From NCBI GenBank assembly GCA_038496675.1, contig CM076651.1:11652652-11716651 (forward strand): a DNA stretch of 64,000 bases, in the 5' to 3' direction. Source of the stretch: Rachycentron canadum. Its lineage: Eukaryota > Chordata > Actinopteri > Carangiformes > Rachycentridae. The position numbers and the translations under genes were made by a program. Positions 12,462-25,561 of this stretch are shown here, one piece after another. A model generated the notes under the pieces. That model was not told the DNA's origin and ran no database searches. It saw only the letters and a program-made list of their open reading frames with translations. Position 1 is the first letter of the stretch; every line of letters begins with the position of its first letter.

Positions 12462-13005
12462 GCAGGCTGTCTGTCTGCCTGCCCCTTCAGAGGCAGCAGA
12501 GCAGCACACTGCTTCTTGTACACACACCCTCACTCATGCACAGTGCAGAGGACTTGCAGGGCCGAGCCTAGTCAGCAGGTCTCGCAGTAGCTTTAATTGT
12601 GTGTGTATGTGGAGCTGAAACTTTCCTAGAGACACACGTTCTCTTCCCTCCTTCTTTCCTTTGTCCTGCTCTCCTCTTTCTCCTTTCCCCTCCTCCAGCA
12701 CACCTTTGTGTTGTTTTTCCTTGCCCCTCTTCCTCTCCCCTCCCTCTTCAGCCTCACTACTTTTCCCTCTGCTCTGTCCTATGTGCTCAGAGTGTGGTTA
12801 GTTTGCGAGCTGAAGGCGCACAGGGCAAGATGCTGCTGATGCTACAGCTGTTTGGACTCCATGTCTCCTTCAGGGCCCACTGAAGAAGACAAGACTGCAC
12901 GTGTGCTGGGGAGCTTCAACACAACACCCTGAGGAGCCTACAACTCTCACATTTTATCCTCTTTTCCTCATCAGCCAGTTGCTTTTTTTTTTAAAGAAAA
13001 AAACA

Positions 13006-13606
13006 ATGAGGACCAAGTTGTGTCGGCTGGTTGCACAGTTCTTCCTTTTAGGAGTTTTGTTATCTGTGGCGGACAGTAAAGGAACCTTCTATGGAGGCCA
13101 TGTCAACCCTTTCTATGGAAACAGATACAACCTGTTCAAGGCTGGACTCAACCCTCACCATTTACCAAACAAGCCCATGACCCGTCACAAGTAAGTGCTC
13201 CGTTTTGGACATGTCACATGCTCTAATGCACGTTTTATTTCCCTTCCCACTCTGTAGGGTATTGAATTCAAAAAGAATTCCAAATATCTAAAGTGCTTGC
13301 AAGCAGGATCCACCTCATATTTCATTTCCCCTGAAAAATAGATGTCACCGGCGAGTTGCAGAAATATAGTTTTAGTTGGGGCATCAGCTTGGTAACAGAT
13401 CCCTGAATTGACTCTCTGTTTCTCTCTTACACACCATCAGCCCTTTTCTGTGGTTCACACCTAAAACCATCTGTGGCTGGGGATAAACATTGTAGAGCAA
13501 CAATGACACGCAGCGTTATTATGAAAACTAAGCCGTCATTATGGTCTTTTCGGTGCGGAGAGGCCAGTGCTGAGTTGATGACAAGGGTATTGATATATCG
13601 TAGCCG

Positions 13607-13677
<71 letters not shown>

Positions 13678-14939
13678 CGTGTGTGGCAAAAGGGGGGCTC
13701 AATTAGAGACTTACAATACAGCTGGGCACCCTTTGCCAGCAGGGAGTGGCACAACTAATCCTCATTCGATCCATCTAAATTTACATTGAGGTTACATTTG
13801 TAAACTTGTTTTTTTCTCTACTTAACTCTTCCAGTATCAACGAGAAGAACTGTCTCCTGTTTTTAACCAGTGATTTGTGATGTATGTAAATACACTGGAA
13901 TAATATTGTCAGTGCAGTCAAACCACATGAGCAGCGAGGAATAATAATAATAATAATAATGCCATGCTATGCATGATATTTGAAAGTCGTGAAGATGTGA
14001 GATGAAATCCTCTGTGAATATATTTTTGTCTGAGTAGAGATGGCTGATGGCCTGTTGGGCTCTTTCGTTTTTTTTCCTTTCATTTCTCCATGTCTTTTGC
14101 TTGGCTTCCCCTGAGAGCTGTTATATCTTTGGACAGCTCCCCAGCTACCTGCTGCTTCACTCAAACTGCCACAGAAGACCTCTGATCGCCCAGCCCTGTT
14201 TAGTCTGCCATGTACCTTCACCTCCAGGGAAAAGACTCTTCAGCATCCTTCACCCTTGATGCAATACCTACATCCAATCTTCACCATTAATTTTCTCACC
14301 AAACTCCTTCCATCTTTCCTCTTACCTCCGTTTCCAGTCAGTATCTTGTCATGTACACTGTTAATCCCAGTTTTACTCCTATGCCAGCTTTTATCTCTTT
14401 GATCAGAGGCCAGAGCCACGCTATTTGAAAACTGCAATCTATTGATTATTATTTATTGCATTGCTCTATTGTGATTCAGTACAGCTGTGTCAAATGTGCA
14501 TTTAAACAACTACACAATCACACATGACATATTCTGCATTATTAGAAACTAAATTATACAGTGTGTGTGTTTTAAATATATTTTCTGACCATCACCAGCT
14601 ACATAGTCTCATCCACATCCTCATCCAGCCTATTGCCAGAACCCTAAATCCCAAGATGGATCAATCAAGTAAATGTTATAGATTGTTCTATTCAAAACTA
14701 ACCAGTGAAGAAGAATGGCAGATGGTTTGTAATTGCTTGTTGCTGGTAGCTGGTGATGTTCCCGCACATGTGTCTGTGTCCAAGTATAGTGTTTATACAA
14801 GAGCTGCTGACCCATCTTGGATACAGTGGGCCCAAGGGACGTGTCAACGTCAGACCACCAATACAGATATATGAGCTCAGTTGTTGTCTGCCTGACTGGT
14901 CAGTGGAAATAGAGACTTAAAAATAACACATGCTATGAC

Positions 14940-14978
<39 letters not shown>

Positions 14979-17900
14979 GTGCATATATACAGTATAAGTG
15001 GGTGTATGTTTACTTCTATGTATTTTTGTGAAGGCTTTCACTTGTGGTTTTGCATGTTGTAAATGCTTTCTCTTGTTTCTTACTGACCACACTGTCACAT
15101 GGACATGGTTTTTCGTGAGACATTTGAAAAATTCTCAGCTGTTGCTCTACCAATGAGTTTTTTTTCTTTGTGTTGAATTATTATCTGTATTTTGGCAGAA
15201 AAGCAAGTGAATCGATTTCACAGTCATTCCTTTCATTCAATACAACGGCTTGCAATAATAGCCTCTGTACACTGACTGCCACTTGTATATCTACAGTTAC
15301 AGTACTCTACTTACATCTCTATTAATTTTTGCCATAGCTGAAACTGCATCGGTGGCTTTAATGAAGTGTGTTTTTGTACATATTTGACATCATTACTGTA
15401 CATCAAAAGGAAAACAACAAACATAAACATATGTCAAGCACCTCACAAGTATCTCTCTCCATTTTCCACTATAACATACCACTTGAGCACAAAATGCACA
15501 CCAACAGGTGTAAGAGCCATATACGCATTGCTGGGAAAAGGTATAAATCAATTAGCATCCCAGCAGATGTCACATGTCTTCACTGATCAGATTAGAGATG
15601 TAGCTAAAGGTTTTTTCGATGATGTATGGGACAGGGATCAAATGAGAAAGGTCAGTGAGTTGGTCGAGGTTAGAGGTTATGGGTTGCAGTACTAAGTTTG
15701 TGTTGAATGTCCAGTGTAGGACAAGAGTGGAGGCAGTCTCCTGCTAAGGGTCACAGAGGTGGGGCAGTAAGAGCCCAAGCTCCCCACTACCGCATATTGA
15801 ACTTACTTACTGCTTCCACTGACCTTTCTGCTAAAATGTTTGAGTTTTAAATGATTTAATTTGGATTGATTAATTTATAGATTATGCTTATATATTTTTA
15901 GATTATTATTTATTATATTTAGATCTAAATTCATCGTCATGTGTCCAAATTTCATTAAAAACTATAAAAAAAATTTCATTTCAACCTTCTGGGAAATACA
16001 CTCAGTCACTTTGGTGCACAGTTATCTGTGAAGATTGATACCACTCTCACATCTGTCTGTTAAATAAGGTGCTACAGCTAGCTGAAGTATAAATATATAT
16101 TAAACTAAAATAATTAAATAAATAATGGATGTAGGAACAAGTCTGCTTTAGAAGTGTTGCTTTGGACATAGTTAGGATAGCTGCTATCCCCTGCTTTCAG
16201 TCTTTATGATAAATTAAGATTACAATAAAATAAATCTTGCTGCACCGTCATATTTGGCTAACATACAGATAAGAGTAGTGTCAGTATTTAAAATGCTAAA
16301 CTGTCCCTTGAAGTTTTTATAATATAATACAAAATATAACAGTGGAAACCAACTCATTGCAATTTACACCGTTTTTTTATATGTGGTTTTTAATATATTT
16401 TCTATGATACAGAATAAATATTATAAAAAATCATATTTCCCAGTCTCTTCTTCAAGGCATCCCAGTATTATACAGTGATTCCTGATACGTAGTCATACTG
16501 CATTGGTTTGCTCAACAACTACTGTCTGTACACCGTAGTAAAGCATCACAACACATTGCTACTGATTTCACTCCCATATACGGCATATACGGTTCAATGA
16601 GTTTAACAAATCTAGCAATTCTGTCTGAAAACTCTTTTATTTCAGAAGTACAGAGAGCTATTCTTACTTAAAGAGGATTAAATACTTTGGGAAATGGCTG
16701 ACTGTAAGTCATTGGTGTGTTTTTCACTACCGGTGTTTGAGCTTCATACTGTTCTCCACAAAAAACAGACAACAAAAAGAAAAATGCAACAAAGTTCAAT
16801 AAAGCAACTCATGAGATTTTGTGTTTATCCAAATGCAACAACTAAAAGCAATGGATAATGATTAGACGCAAGTAAAAATTATGATTTCATTGCTATGACA
16901 ATGAAATTTTGTCAATAACCAAAATCTATCCACATGTAAAAATGGTCTGCCTTTAAGCTATAGTAACTAGAGCTGGCTCAGATCTGACCATGTCTAAGAA
17001 TGAAAGAGTGATCGCCTTGGTCCTAGAGCTGGGAGTATCATGTCTTTCCTTTAACCTTAATCAGTAGCCACATGAGCAACGTCAATCAACCGTGCACCAT
17101 GGGACCTTCAAGACCTGCCAGTTGGCCCGAAATAGGATTCATTAAAAGCATATATGGAAGGAGATGGGCCCTGGAGGAGAGCTGTTAGCTCACAGACATG
17201 GTTGTTAAAAGTCCTATGAAAGATTGCATGGTTTTCTATCTGGCCTGCTCCAGTCATAAATCTGTCAGAGGCAACAGCAGTGACCTGAGTTCAAACAGTC
17301 AGGAACCCTGCAGGTGAGAGAGCAGTTAGAAATGAGCAAGATGAGACCTTTAGTGCCACAATGTCAAAGCAAGCAGGGCGATAGTTGGAAAAGTGGCAGG
17401 TTAAATGGCTGGAGATGTCAGGGGCATGATTAGGTAGCACAGAGAGACTTCATGAAAAGTAGAAAGCAGAGGAAAAAAGACTCCATTAGGAACGAAGAAA
17501 GGCAAGAGCAGGATGGTATGCTTGGATAATTAAACAGAGATAAGCTGCAGTTTGCAGATTTTTGAAGGTGGAAAAAAAAGGCAAGGAAGGTTAGGAGGAA
17601 AGGGGGAATGGAAAGGTGAATTGTTTTGGTCCCACCAGAGGGCGGAGGTCTAGCAGCAATAATATTTGCCGAAAACGCTCCACATGAGAATCTGAGATGG
17701 GAATTCTGCTTTCCCCCTGGGAGGCTGTGAAGTGATTTAGAAACTGTAACGCTATACTGGAAATATTTACAGTGGGCCATACTAGCAGTCAAAAAGTGTC
17801 ATGCTCCAATGACAGAAAAAAGACAATATTTTGGTGTTGGGGGGGGGGGGGGTTAGGAGAGAGAGGGAGAGAGAGAAAGAGAGGCAAATGGGGCAAGAGA

Positions 17901-20900
17901 AGTACTAAGTGTGGCTTTCCTGTTGTCACAAAAAGAGGTGAAGACCGTTTTGATATTCATTGAGGAGGAGGAGAGTAAGGTCAGGTGAGGGTGGGAGGTG
18001 CACAGGAGAGTTAAATACACTGAAGAATTTGAATCAGTTTGGGTCACCGAGGGCGTGGGTCAACTGGAAACACTCAGTACAACTTCGAAGTTTCTTACAG
18101 CAACAACATCCATCCAACACAACTGTAATTTGCGTTTTTGGGGGCATTAAATAAATAAATAAATACTATATCACTTCATAATCAGATGCTTGCAAAACTG
18201 ACAACATTGCCATCGTGCATTTTACACGTTGTGCTAATGGAAAAATGTTGGCAAGCTAAAGCACTAAACTAACCTGGTGTGACATCAGCATTGTTACTGC
18301 TAGCGTGTTAGCATTGTTGATGTTAGCATTTAGCTCAGAACACAATTGTGGCTAATTGCAGCCTCACAGAGCCGCTAGCATGGCTGCAGCCTCCTCTTGT
18401 CAGGACTTATGAGGTATGTTTGCCAGTTCCTATTCTGCTGACCTTCTCCACTATTCCACCACTGGGTCACTTAGATCATCTGGGGGTGTCTAAATGTTTT
18501 TGTCCCACGAGCGCAGATAAATTTGAAAGCTTATCATACCTTTGCTGGTGTTGTCCCAAAGTTGTGACTTCTTCTAATCAGTTGTGTAACATTATTTAGC
18601 ATTGTAGCATTTTAAAATGTGAGTCAAAAATAATGTTGCGGTGACCTAAGTGACTTTTATTGTCTTGCACTTACTGGAATATTCTGTGTGGCCAATCCCT
18701 CCCACCTGTCACCCACGAGAGCTAAAACAAACATCAGAGAGCAACACCAGTCTCCTTGTCCCACATTAGTGAAGAGATGAGGTGTGAAAATAGCCCAGAC
18801 TTGGCCAGCCCTCTTATCTTTCCTCTCCATATTCCCCTGATTGGAGATCATACAGGATCAGTAATTCTCATCCTTCTTCCACCCCAAGTGTCCATATTAG
18901 CGCTGCCTTTTGCAGGCTGAGGATCCTCCCACACAAGCAGCCTAAACAAAGTTCTCACCTACCCTGCAGCAGCTGGGCCTGGTGGAGACGATAATAAACA
19001 CTAAAGGCGGACATTTTTTTCTCACATATGACCACTCACATATAATGGGCTCGTATTTCTGGTGATAAAGCTTGTGTAATCCTCATCCTGCAGAGCTGTG
19101 TGGTCTCTGTGGATTTGAGATGAAAGAACCAAGAGCTCTACTGTGTATGCATAAAATGTGCACGTGTGTGACTGAGCGTCAGTGTCTGTACGGCTCAAAC
19201 AAAATATCACTATCTCTCAAGTTGAAACTCAACATTCGTCCCATAGGGATCAGTTTTTACGCAGCAGAGGAGGTGACCTGCTGTTGCCCTGACAGACTCT
19301 GCAGCGCAGAGGGACGGGATTTATCTCAGCATTCAACTTTGATTCACACAAAGCCAGAACCCCTCTGTCTGTAAGACACCAGGGATAAAATATCACTCAC
19401 AAGCCCAAATGACATTGACAGATCTGTGAAAACAGTCAAAGAGCAGTCTGCGGGGAGAAAAAGAGAGGCAGAAACAGAGACCTATGCACAGGAGAAAGTT
19501 TTTTTTCTTCTTCTTCTCATGTACATCTGGATTCCTGCACTTTTCAGCCATTATGTCTGAGTCTGAAGGTCACTGGCTCGTCCCAGATGTGCACCTGACA
19601 AACAAATCGGTGAACATGGTCACTTTTCACTCTGCTGATCGGGCCTGTGTGTAACATGAGAAGGATCACACAGTTACTGTGCTGTATACACATGGACACT
19701 CATGCACAATGTCTGCTCTCTGTCAGCTGTCACAAATCCTTCTATGCCTATTAAAATTTTTTGCTCAACTCCTTCAAACAGTATAGTGTCACTTTTTCTT
19801 ATATCCCCATCCACTTACTACTTTCATATATTTTCTTTTCTCTAAAAACTGAAGAGAAAATTGAATTTGGTTAAACAAATGTAGAAAATTATTGTAAGCA
19901 ACATAACACTACTTAAACTGATCTATTTGTGAGTTTTCAGGAGAAGGAAAACATACCAGAAATGATGATTCATCACAATTTGTATTATCACATTAAGCAT
20001 AGAGGTTTCAATCTGTGTGTGCACAAACCATATAACACATAGAAACTATGTTGGCACTCAGAGTTCGTTATTTTTTTTACACTAAAATATCTTCAACAGC
20101 AACCAGTAAATTGCCTGTGTGAAGTTTAAGTGCTTTAAGAGCTCCCGTCATACCACATCAGTTCAGGTCATAACCACAACTTCCTTAAGAACATCTGACC
20201 TGGCAGCATGTTGTCAGGCTGGTATGAAAGGAGCTCTGTCATTCTGACTTCTGCCCTTTTCCTTCCACTGCTATTAGCATATCTCAACACAGGCAGAGTA
20301 GTGACACACACACACGTGCGTACACAGACGCTGTCAACACAGTCAGCGATTGCGATTTGCAGAAAGCAGCAGCAGTGCCGCAGATTCTCACAGACTCTGA
20401 CAGGCTGTGCAGTCTGTTAGCCCTCTGAACCTGTTAACTTGGCTTGTGGAAACCTCCTCGGCCCCTGTGTCCCTTCCTGCTCCTCAAAACACTTCTATTT
20501 GTCCTGAAACAGCTGTGCAGCAATGTTAAGTACTACATGTGTTGCTAAATGCTCCCCTCTGGATGTTAGAAATGCTTCACATGTGAGCCTAAAGAGCCCA
20601 GATCATCATTTCCTGTGTTGCACCGGGGCCAGGGGAACATATTACAATTGCCATAGCTGCACAGGCAATGAGCAAAGAGGAGAGCGAACGTCCAGCTTCA
20701 ACATGATGCAACAACTGTTCAAAGCAGTTATAGTGAAATTATTAAGTGTTAGACTTTGGATACATCTGAAAACAATTCATATTTCCTGGTGCTGAATTAC
20801 CTTAACTAAAATGAAGCAAAAGTCAGATGAAAAGCACCCAGCAAACATCTTCCACCATCATTCTCACTAATGCCAGTGGCATGCAATCATTTCTGTTTTA

Positions 20901-23900
20901 AGATTAAAGAATATCCCCTGTCTTAATTGTTATTTGAAGATTACAGGTGATAGAAATGTTTTGTTAAGACACCTTATTAAGATCGTATTAAGAAAGGAAA
21001 AGAAAATCAAGAAAATGAGCTACAACTTAAGACTGAATGAAGGGTATAAAAATTAACAGAACAAAGTGGTACACTGCACAGGACATACAACAACGCAACT
21101 TTGCATCCATAGCTCCTGACTATTGTTACACCACATTTTAGTACCATCACATCACATTTTAATACTGTCACTTGTAGCCACATTGGTTGCTGTTCACTAA
21201 AAGCTATGTAGTCTCACATATAAAAAGAAAAAGGTCTGTTGAATTAGATAGGTATTGTAGTATGTATATGCTATTAATGCTATTTAAAAGTTATTCAACT
21301 CTAACGTCGCACTACCATTCCCACAGAAACCACTGTGCCTACGTGGTCCAGAAGAACATCACATGCACCATGCAGGATGGAGTGTCTACCTATGTGAAGG
21401 CAGAGTACACCACCAAGTGCATCTGGGGTCAGAAGTGTCCTGTCGTTATGTAAGTTTTTCAAACAAAAACATGCAAACAGTGAAAAAATGGAAAATGTCC
21501 CACAAAGTTCAGTTGTGAGTGATAGATGCTATACAATATCAATGCTGCCCTCTAGTGTGTATTGTGCAGGCTCACAGCAACCTGCACTTCCATGTCTGTT
21601 TTTTTCTGGTTCAGATGCAGTTATACTTGTTTCATACCTGCCCACCTAACTCTGTGAAATTAACACAAAAGAAAAAAAATCAGAATGATGTACATCATGC
21701 ATCATGATACAAACTGAAGTAGGAGGAGATCTTTAAGATTCTGTGTGTGATTTTGTAATTCCTTCTAATGTGCCTTTCAGAAGACCACACACGGGAAATT
21801 AAAGGAGCACATTTTCTCCTCAAAAAGGATGAATTATTGTGTAAGAGAGAGAGACAGAGAATTTGATTCATAATCAAAATTTGGTTTATACAAGATAACA
21901 CAGAAGTTCAGTGCTCACCATGGTTCAATCCCTTGATACCATTTCATTTACACTACACTTTATCTTAATCTCCTAATCTCCCTCTAATTCCTGTTTAATC
22001 CCATAGAGAACAAATCGATCCCTTTATTTCTGCTCACCACCTCCCATCTTTCCATCCTCTGTTCTAGTTCTGTGCTCTGTTATGGAAATAGTATACTATT
22101 CCTTCTGATAGTAAACATGTTTTTTTTTTTAATTGTGTTTCCTTCAGGTACAGGACATTCTACAAACCAAAGTACAAGGTCGGTTTTAAGGCAGTGACTG
22201 AGCTGGAGTGGCGATGTTGTCCTGGCTACTCTGGAGAGAACTGCTATGATGGACCCACACCATCGCCTGACGCCATGATACCACCTTTCAAGGGTGCTGG
22301 TTTTCCCCATCGCCCAGGGATGAAGGGCTTCCCCCATGGCCCTAGACCCCCTGTGGACCAGAAGCCTGGAGCAGGCCAGCTGGAGCCAGGCAAACCATTC
22401 CTCAATATACCAGACCACAGACCAGTACCCACAGGACAACTGCCTACTGGAGGTGGAAAACCAAACTATGGTGAGAATAGATTCCCACTATATTGTTAAA
22501 TCATCTAGTTTAAACTTTCACTACTGCTTTGTGTGTACTAGTGCATGTTTGTGTGCATTTGAGAAAGTATTTTAAACTCAACTCTAACCATCAGAGCCGC
22601 ATCATTTCCTTCTCAGACTGGCAGACTTTCTCAAAAACAAAAAATCTTTTTCTCCTTTTTTATCTTTGGAAATACAGGAAACAAATTCGGAATTTCTGGA
22701 GTGACTGGTGAACGTTTGGACCGTATGGAGGAGGACCTGCGTCGCCTCACACAGGGTCTAGACACTCTTAATGGGGTGGTGGCTGGCCTTGAGGAGCGAC
22801 TGCGTACATCCCTTCGAGAAGATACCAACAAAATCCTGGTATCTCTTTTACCCAACAGTCCCCGTGTGCCTGACTCTAGTGTGGGATTTGGGGTGATCCC
22901 AGATGGGACACCTGATGGTCTAGATGGAGAAGAAAGATTCACTGGATTTGGTGACTTAGCAGGGAGAGTGACAGAGGTGAAAGATGAGCTACGAGCCAAA
23001 ACACACATCCTAGAGGAGATTCAGGTACTGTGTTGAGTATACCTGTACAGGCTGACCAGATCAGGCCTCAGTTACTCTCTCCTTTATTGCTACTCATTAT
23101 TCTACTTCTCTGCATGTGTCTTCAGGGAATGGTGCTGGGTCATGATGGTCAGCTAAAGAGGCTGCTGGAGGGAGCGAGCGGCAGGCCAATCCCTGACCCC
23201 GGGACCACTACTCATGTTGATGAGATCCTGGACACCAAGCTGGCCAACATGCGTGCTGACATCCTGGATGGCTTTGAACGTCGTCTGACCGGTCTGGTGA
23301 ACCACTGTGACAAGAAGATTGGGGAGGTGCAAAAGCAATGTCACAGGGAGCACATGGATGGCCAGGAGCAAATGCAGCAGTCACTGGATGGTAGAGAGAC
23401 TGGACTGAGGGAGGAGTTGGGTTCATTACAGGCTCAGATCCAGGGCCTAACTCTGACCGAGAGCTGCTGTGGACAGGTATGATAGATGTTATGGTATGAT
23501 CAGCATGCAGTAAATGCATCTAATTTGTCAAATAAATGTATTTACTCATGTAATTTAGATGCATGGTCTGTCTAAAGGTAACTTGGACTTAAAAAAAGTA
23601 AATCCTGTACATTTCAAACTATGCTACTGAAAGGGCAACATCATAACACTGTAATTACAAGGGATTGGACTTTTTTGAGTTACTAATTAACTAATAAGTG
23701 ATTGATTATTGCAGGTAAATAGTCTGTCACAGCGTGTGCTGCTGCTGGAGGACTCAGTGAAAGGTTTGACAGAATCTCAGAGACAGCTCCAGACTGCCCT
23801 GACTGACCAAAGCATCCATGTGGAGACACTGATCGAGACCCGCCTGGTGGACATAGAGGGTCGCCTCAATGCCACAGAGGTCGGACCAGATGGAGTAGGA

Positions 23901-24860
23901 GAGCTCCCTGGTGGTCTGGATGGCTTCAAGACCATGCTGGAGGACAAGTTGAAGACTCTGGAGGAGAGAGTGTTTGTAGCTGTGGAAGAGCTGAGCAATG
24001 CCACGGCCCCTGCTCTCCTGGAGGGCCAGGTGGTGCCAGCCCTGGAGACAGAGATCGAGTCTGTGAGGAGGAGAGTAGAGGGAGACCTGGATAGCATTCA
24101 GAAACAGTTAGTAGACCTAGAGCTCCTCTGTACCTCCTCCTGCTCAGCCTCCACGCCACCAGCTGGGGGTATTAGTGTCACTGAAGTGGAGGAAGAGTGT
24201 GAAGGGGTGGAGAAGAAGATAACAGACCGTCTGGACACCCATTCTAACCAGTTGGACCGTCTAAACAACACCCTGCAGAACCTGCTCTTCAGGATTGCCC
24301 AGGAGGACACAGAAGGCTCCGTCCAGGGAGAGATCACCCTGCTGAAGGTCAACATCAACTCTGTGAATCGCACTCTGAAGGGCCTCAAGGACTCTATAAG
24401 CTTCATTGCAAGTGAAGTGGGTCACGCTAACGCCACCTGGGAGCAGAGAGAGCACCAGTTAGTCAACCAGGTGCAAGGAATCACTAAACTAGTGGGCCAC
24501 CAAACTTCCCTCCTAGGGGCAGGGGAGAGGCGACTAGCCCAGCTGAAGGGAGAACTAGTGGCTTTAAAGAGACGGCTGGCAGGGGAGCTGCATGGCTGCA
24601 GGAGCACAGCGATAGAAGTACAGAAAGAGGTGAAGGACTTTGATAGCAGGGTGAGCCAGGTAGAGGGCCAGTGCAGCAGCCTGGGGGAGCTAGCAGAGCA
24701 CCTGGAAAGGATCAGAGCAGAGCTGGAGAGACACTCAGACTCATACCTGGCCGAGGTGAATAACACCCAGGCCATTCATTCAGATCAGCTAGCTGAGCTG
24801 AAGGGAGATGTCAAAGACTGCGCGGCCAAGGAAGCAGCCAATCAAAAAGTAGACGAGTAG
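13006..24860 (+). CDS. emilin3: EMILIN-3, extracellular matrix glycoprotein (complete, 6 coding exons)
   Basis: Secreted EMI-domain glycoprotein of the extracellular matrix; EMILIN-3 is expressed around notochord and cartilage in vertebrates. Coding exons: 13006-13190, 21327-21449, 22148-22470, 22678-23024, 23126-23476, 23715-24860, all with AG/GT borders and matching phases; total 2475 bases, 824 residues. Residues 1-25 form a signal peptide (hydrophobic core FFLLGVLLSV). The EMI domain spans about 65-136 with seven cysteines (C65, C75, C93, C99, C126, C127, C135), including KAEYTTKC and ELEWRCCPG. Residues about 140-205 are Pro/Gly-rich. The rest is mostly heptad-rich coiled coil with several N-glycosylation sequons, the conserved GFGVIP block, QQSLDGRE, ESCCGQ, and GEITLLKVNINSVN. 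There is no C-terminal C1q domain, as expected for EMILIN-3 and unlike EMILIN-1 and -2. The first ATG before the signal peptide was chosen as start. Teleosts may carry a/b duplicates; which one this is cannot be told here. Confidence 0.95.
13610..13674 (+). repeat. (GT)n microsatellite in emilin3 intron 1
   Basis: About 32 uninterrupted GT units, followed by an ATGC interruption. It lies 420 bases downstream of the first emilin3 exon. Confidence 0.98.
14947..14974 (+). repeat. (TG)n microsatellite in emilin3 intron 1
   Basis: About 14 TG units flanked by a short TATATA stretch. Confidence 0.95.
17839..17852 (+). repeat. Poly-G run (14 G) in emilin3 intron 1
   Basis: Fourteen consecutive G followed by a GA-rich purine tract to about 17885. 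Long G homopolymers are rare in vertebrate DNA; length may be affected by sequencing error. Confidence 0.9.
18215..18400 (+). repeat. Dispersed GCTAGC/TTAGCATT-type teleost repeat
   Basis: Intronic segment with repeated TTAGCATT and GCTAGC words: GTGTTAGCATTGTTGATG, GTTAGCATTTAGCTC, then GCAGCCTCACAGAGCCGCTAGCATGGCTGCAG read in pieces. I recognise this order (TTAGCTCA, then CAGCCTCACAGAG, then GCTAGCATGGCTG) as a dispersed repeat common in introns of percomorph fishes. Its class (SINE or MITE) cannot be fixed from one copy. Confidence 0.6.
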
Positions 24861-25561
24861 CATCTGAGCTACAGAATTTAAAAAAGAAAAAGAGACTTCT
24901 CATTAGGCTCAAGTGACTCCTTCTGCTTCTTGCTTTTCTTTTTCAAATCCCATCTGCACAGATGCAAATTAACTGAACCAGTGAAAGTAATTTCCCATAA
25001 GCGCCCCAGCCCAGTGCCTCCAGATGTCCTGTGTATTTAGTTTAGTGAAGTGAGGAGAAGCAGACACAGAATACAAAGACGAACCTATGGTTGTATAGCT
25101 GGGTAATAGTTTCCCTTGAGATTTTATTCTGTAGGGCATTTGATTTTTTTTTTTTTTTTGTTCTTTTTTCCGATCCTGATTGTTTTATTTTCATATTTTA
25201 CCTTTTTTTAACTTATATGATGTGACTGCATTGTTATGATGTTAAACTGTTTGTGTTAGAGAAAAAAATAACAATACAAAGTGAATCATATGGAACTAAT
25301 ACGCTGCTACGGGTTTCTACTGACCAGCACACTCGACATCCCCTGTATGGACACTCGTCATTTTAAAGAATACTGTATGTCACCTTGGTGCTATTTACGT
25401 TTTGTAAACTCCTGTTTTACACACCTTTAAAAATGATATATGCATTTCTACTTTGACAGTTTTGTTTGTTTCCTGCCACATTGCTCCAAGAAGTTCCAAA
25501 AATCACCACTGGGGGACAGTGACAACACATTACATGGCATGGTAGCTGGAGAAAAAATAAA
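24861..25561 (+). other. Probable emilin3 3' UTR
   Basis: Follows the TAG stop at 24858-24860 directly. It is AT-rich with poly-T runs and has an AATAAA hexamer at 25556-25561 that could serve for polyadenylation. The end is inferred from that hexamer only; other A/T-rich hexamers are nearby. Confidence 0.5.

Larger units (their letters stand above)
4672..12900. other. Long stretch without a recognised gene
   Basis: About 8.2 kb between the samhd1 gap and emilin3. I see CA- and TG-rich microsatellite patches (5080-5112, 6450-6550, 7030-7050), a TC microsatellite at 8940-9000, poly-A and poly-T runs, and one terminal-exon candidate (separate entry). Upstream samhd1 exons may also lie here, but no W-x-E-Q-V type SAM sequence was found on the minus strand. 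A pyrimidine-rich block at 12640-12780 precedes emilin3 and probably belongs to its promoter or 5' leader. Confidence 0.6.

Noticed and set aside
12314..12883. Plus-strand frames of 68-94 codons upstream of emilin3
   Set aside because: Low-complexity, pyrimidine-rich translation (Pro/Leu/Phe/Ser) with no homology; more likely promoter or leader sequence.
13427..13754. His-Thr and Val-Cys repeat proteins
   Set aside because: Direct translation of the GT microsatellite in emilin3 intron 1.
22080..24775. Minus-strand open frames of 60-125 codons opposite emilin3
   Set aside because: Shadows of the GC-richer emilin3 exons; composition follows the coding strand and no family is recognised.
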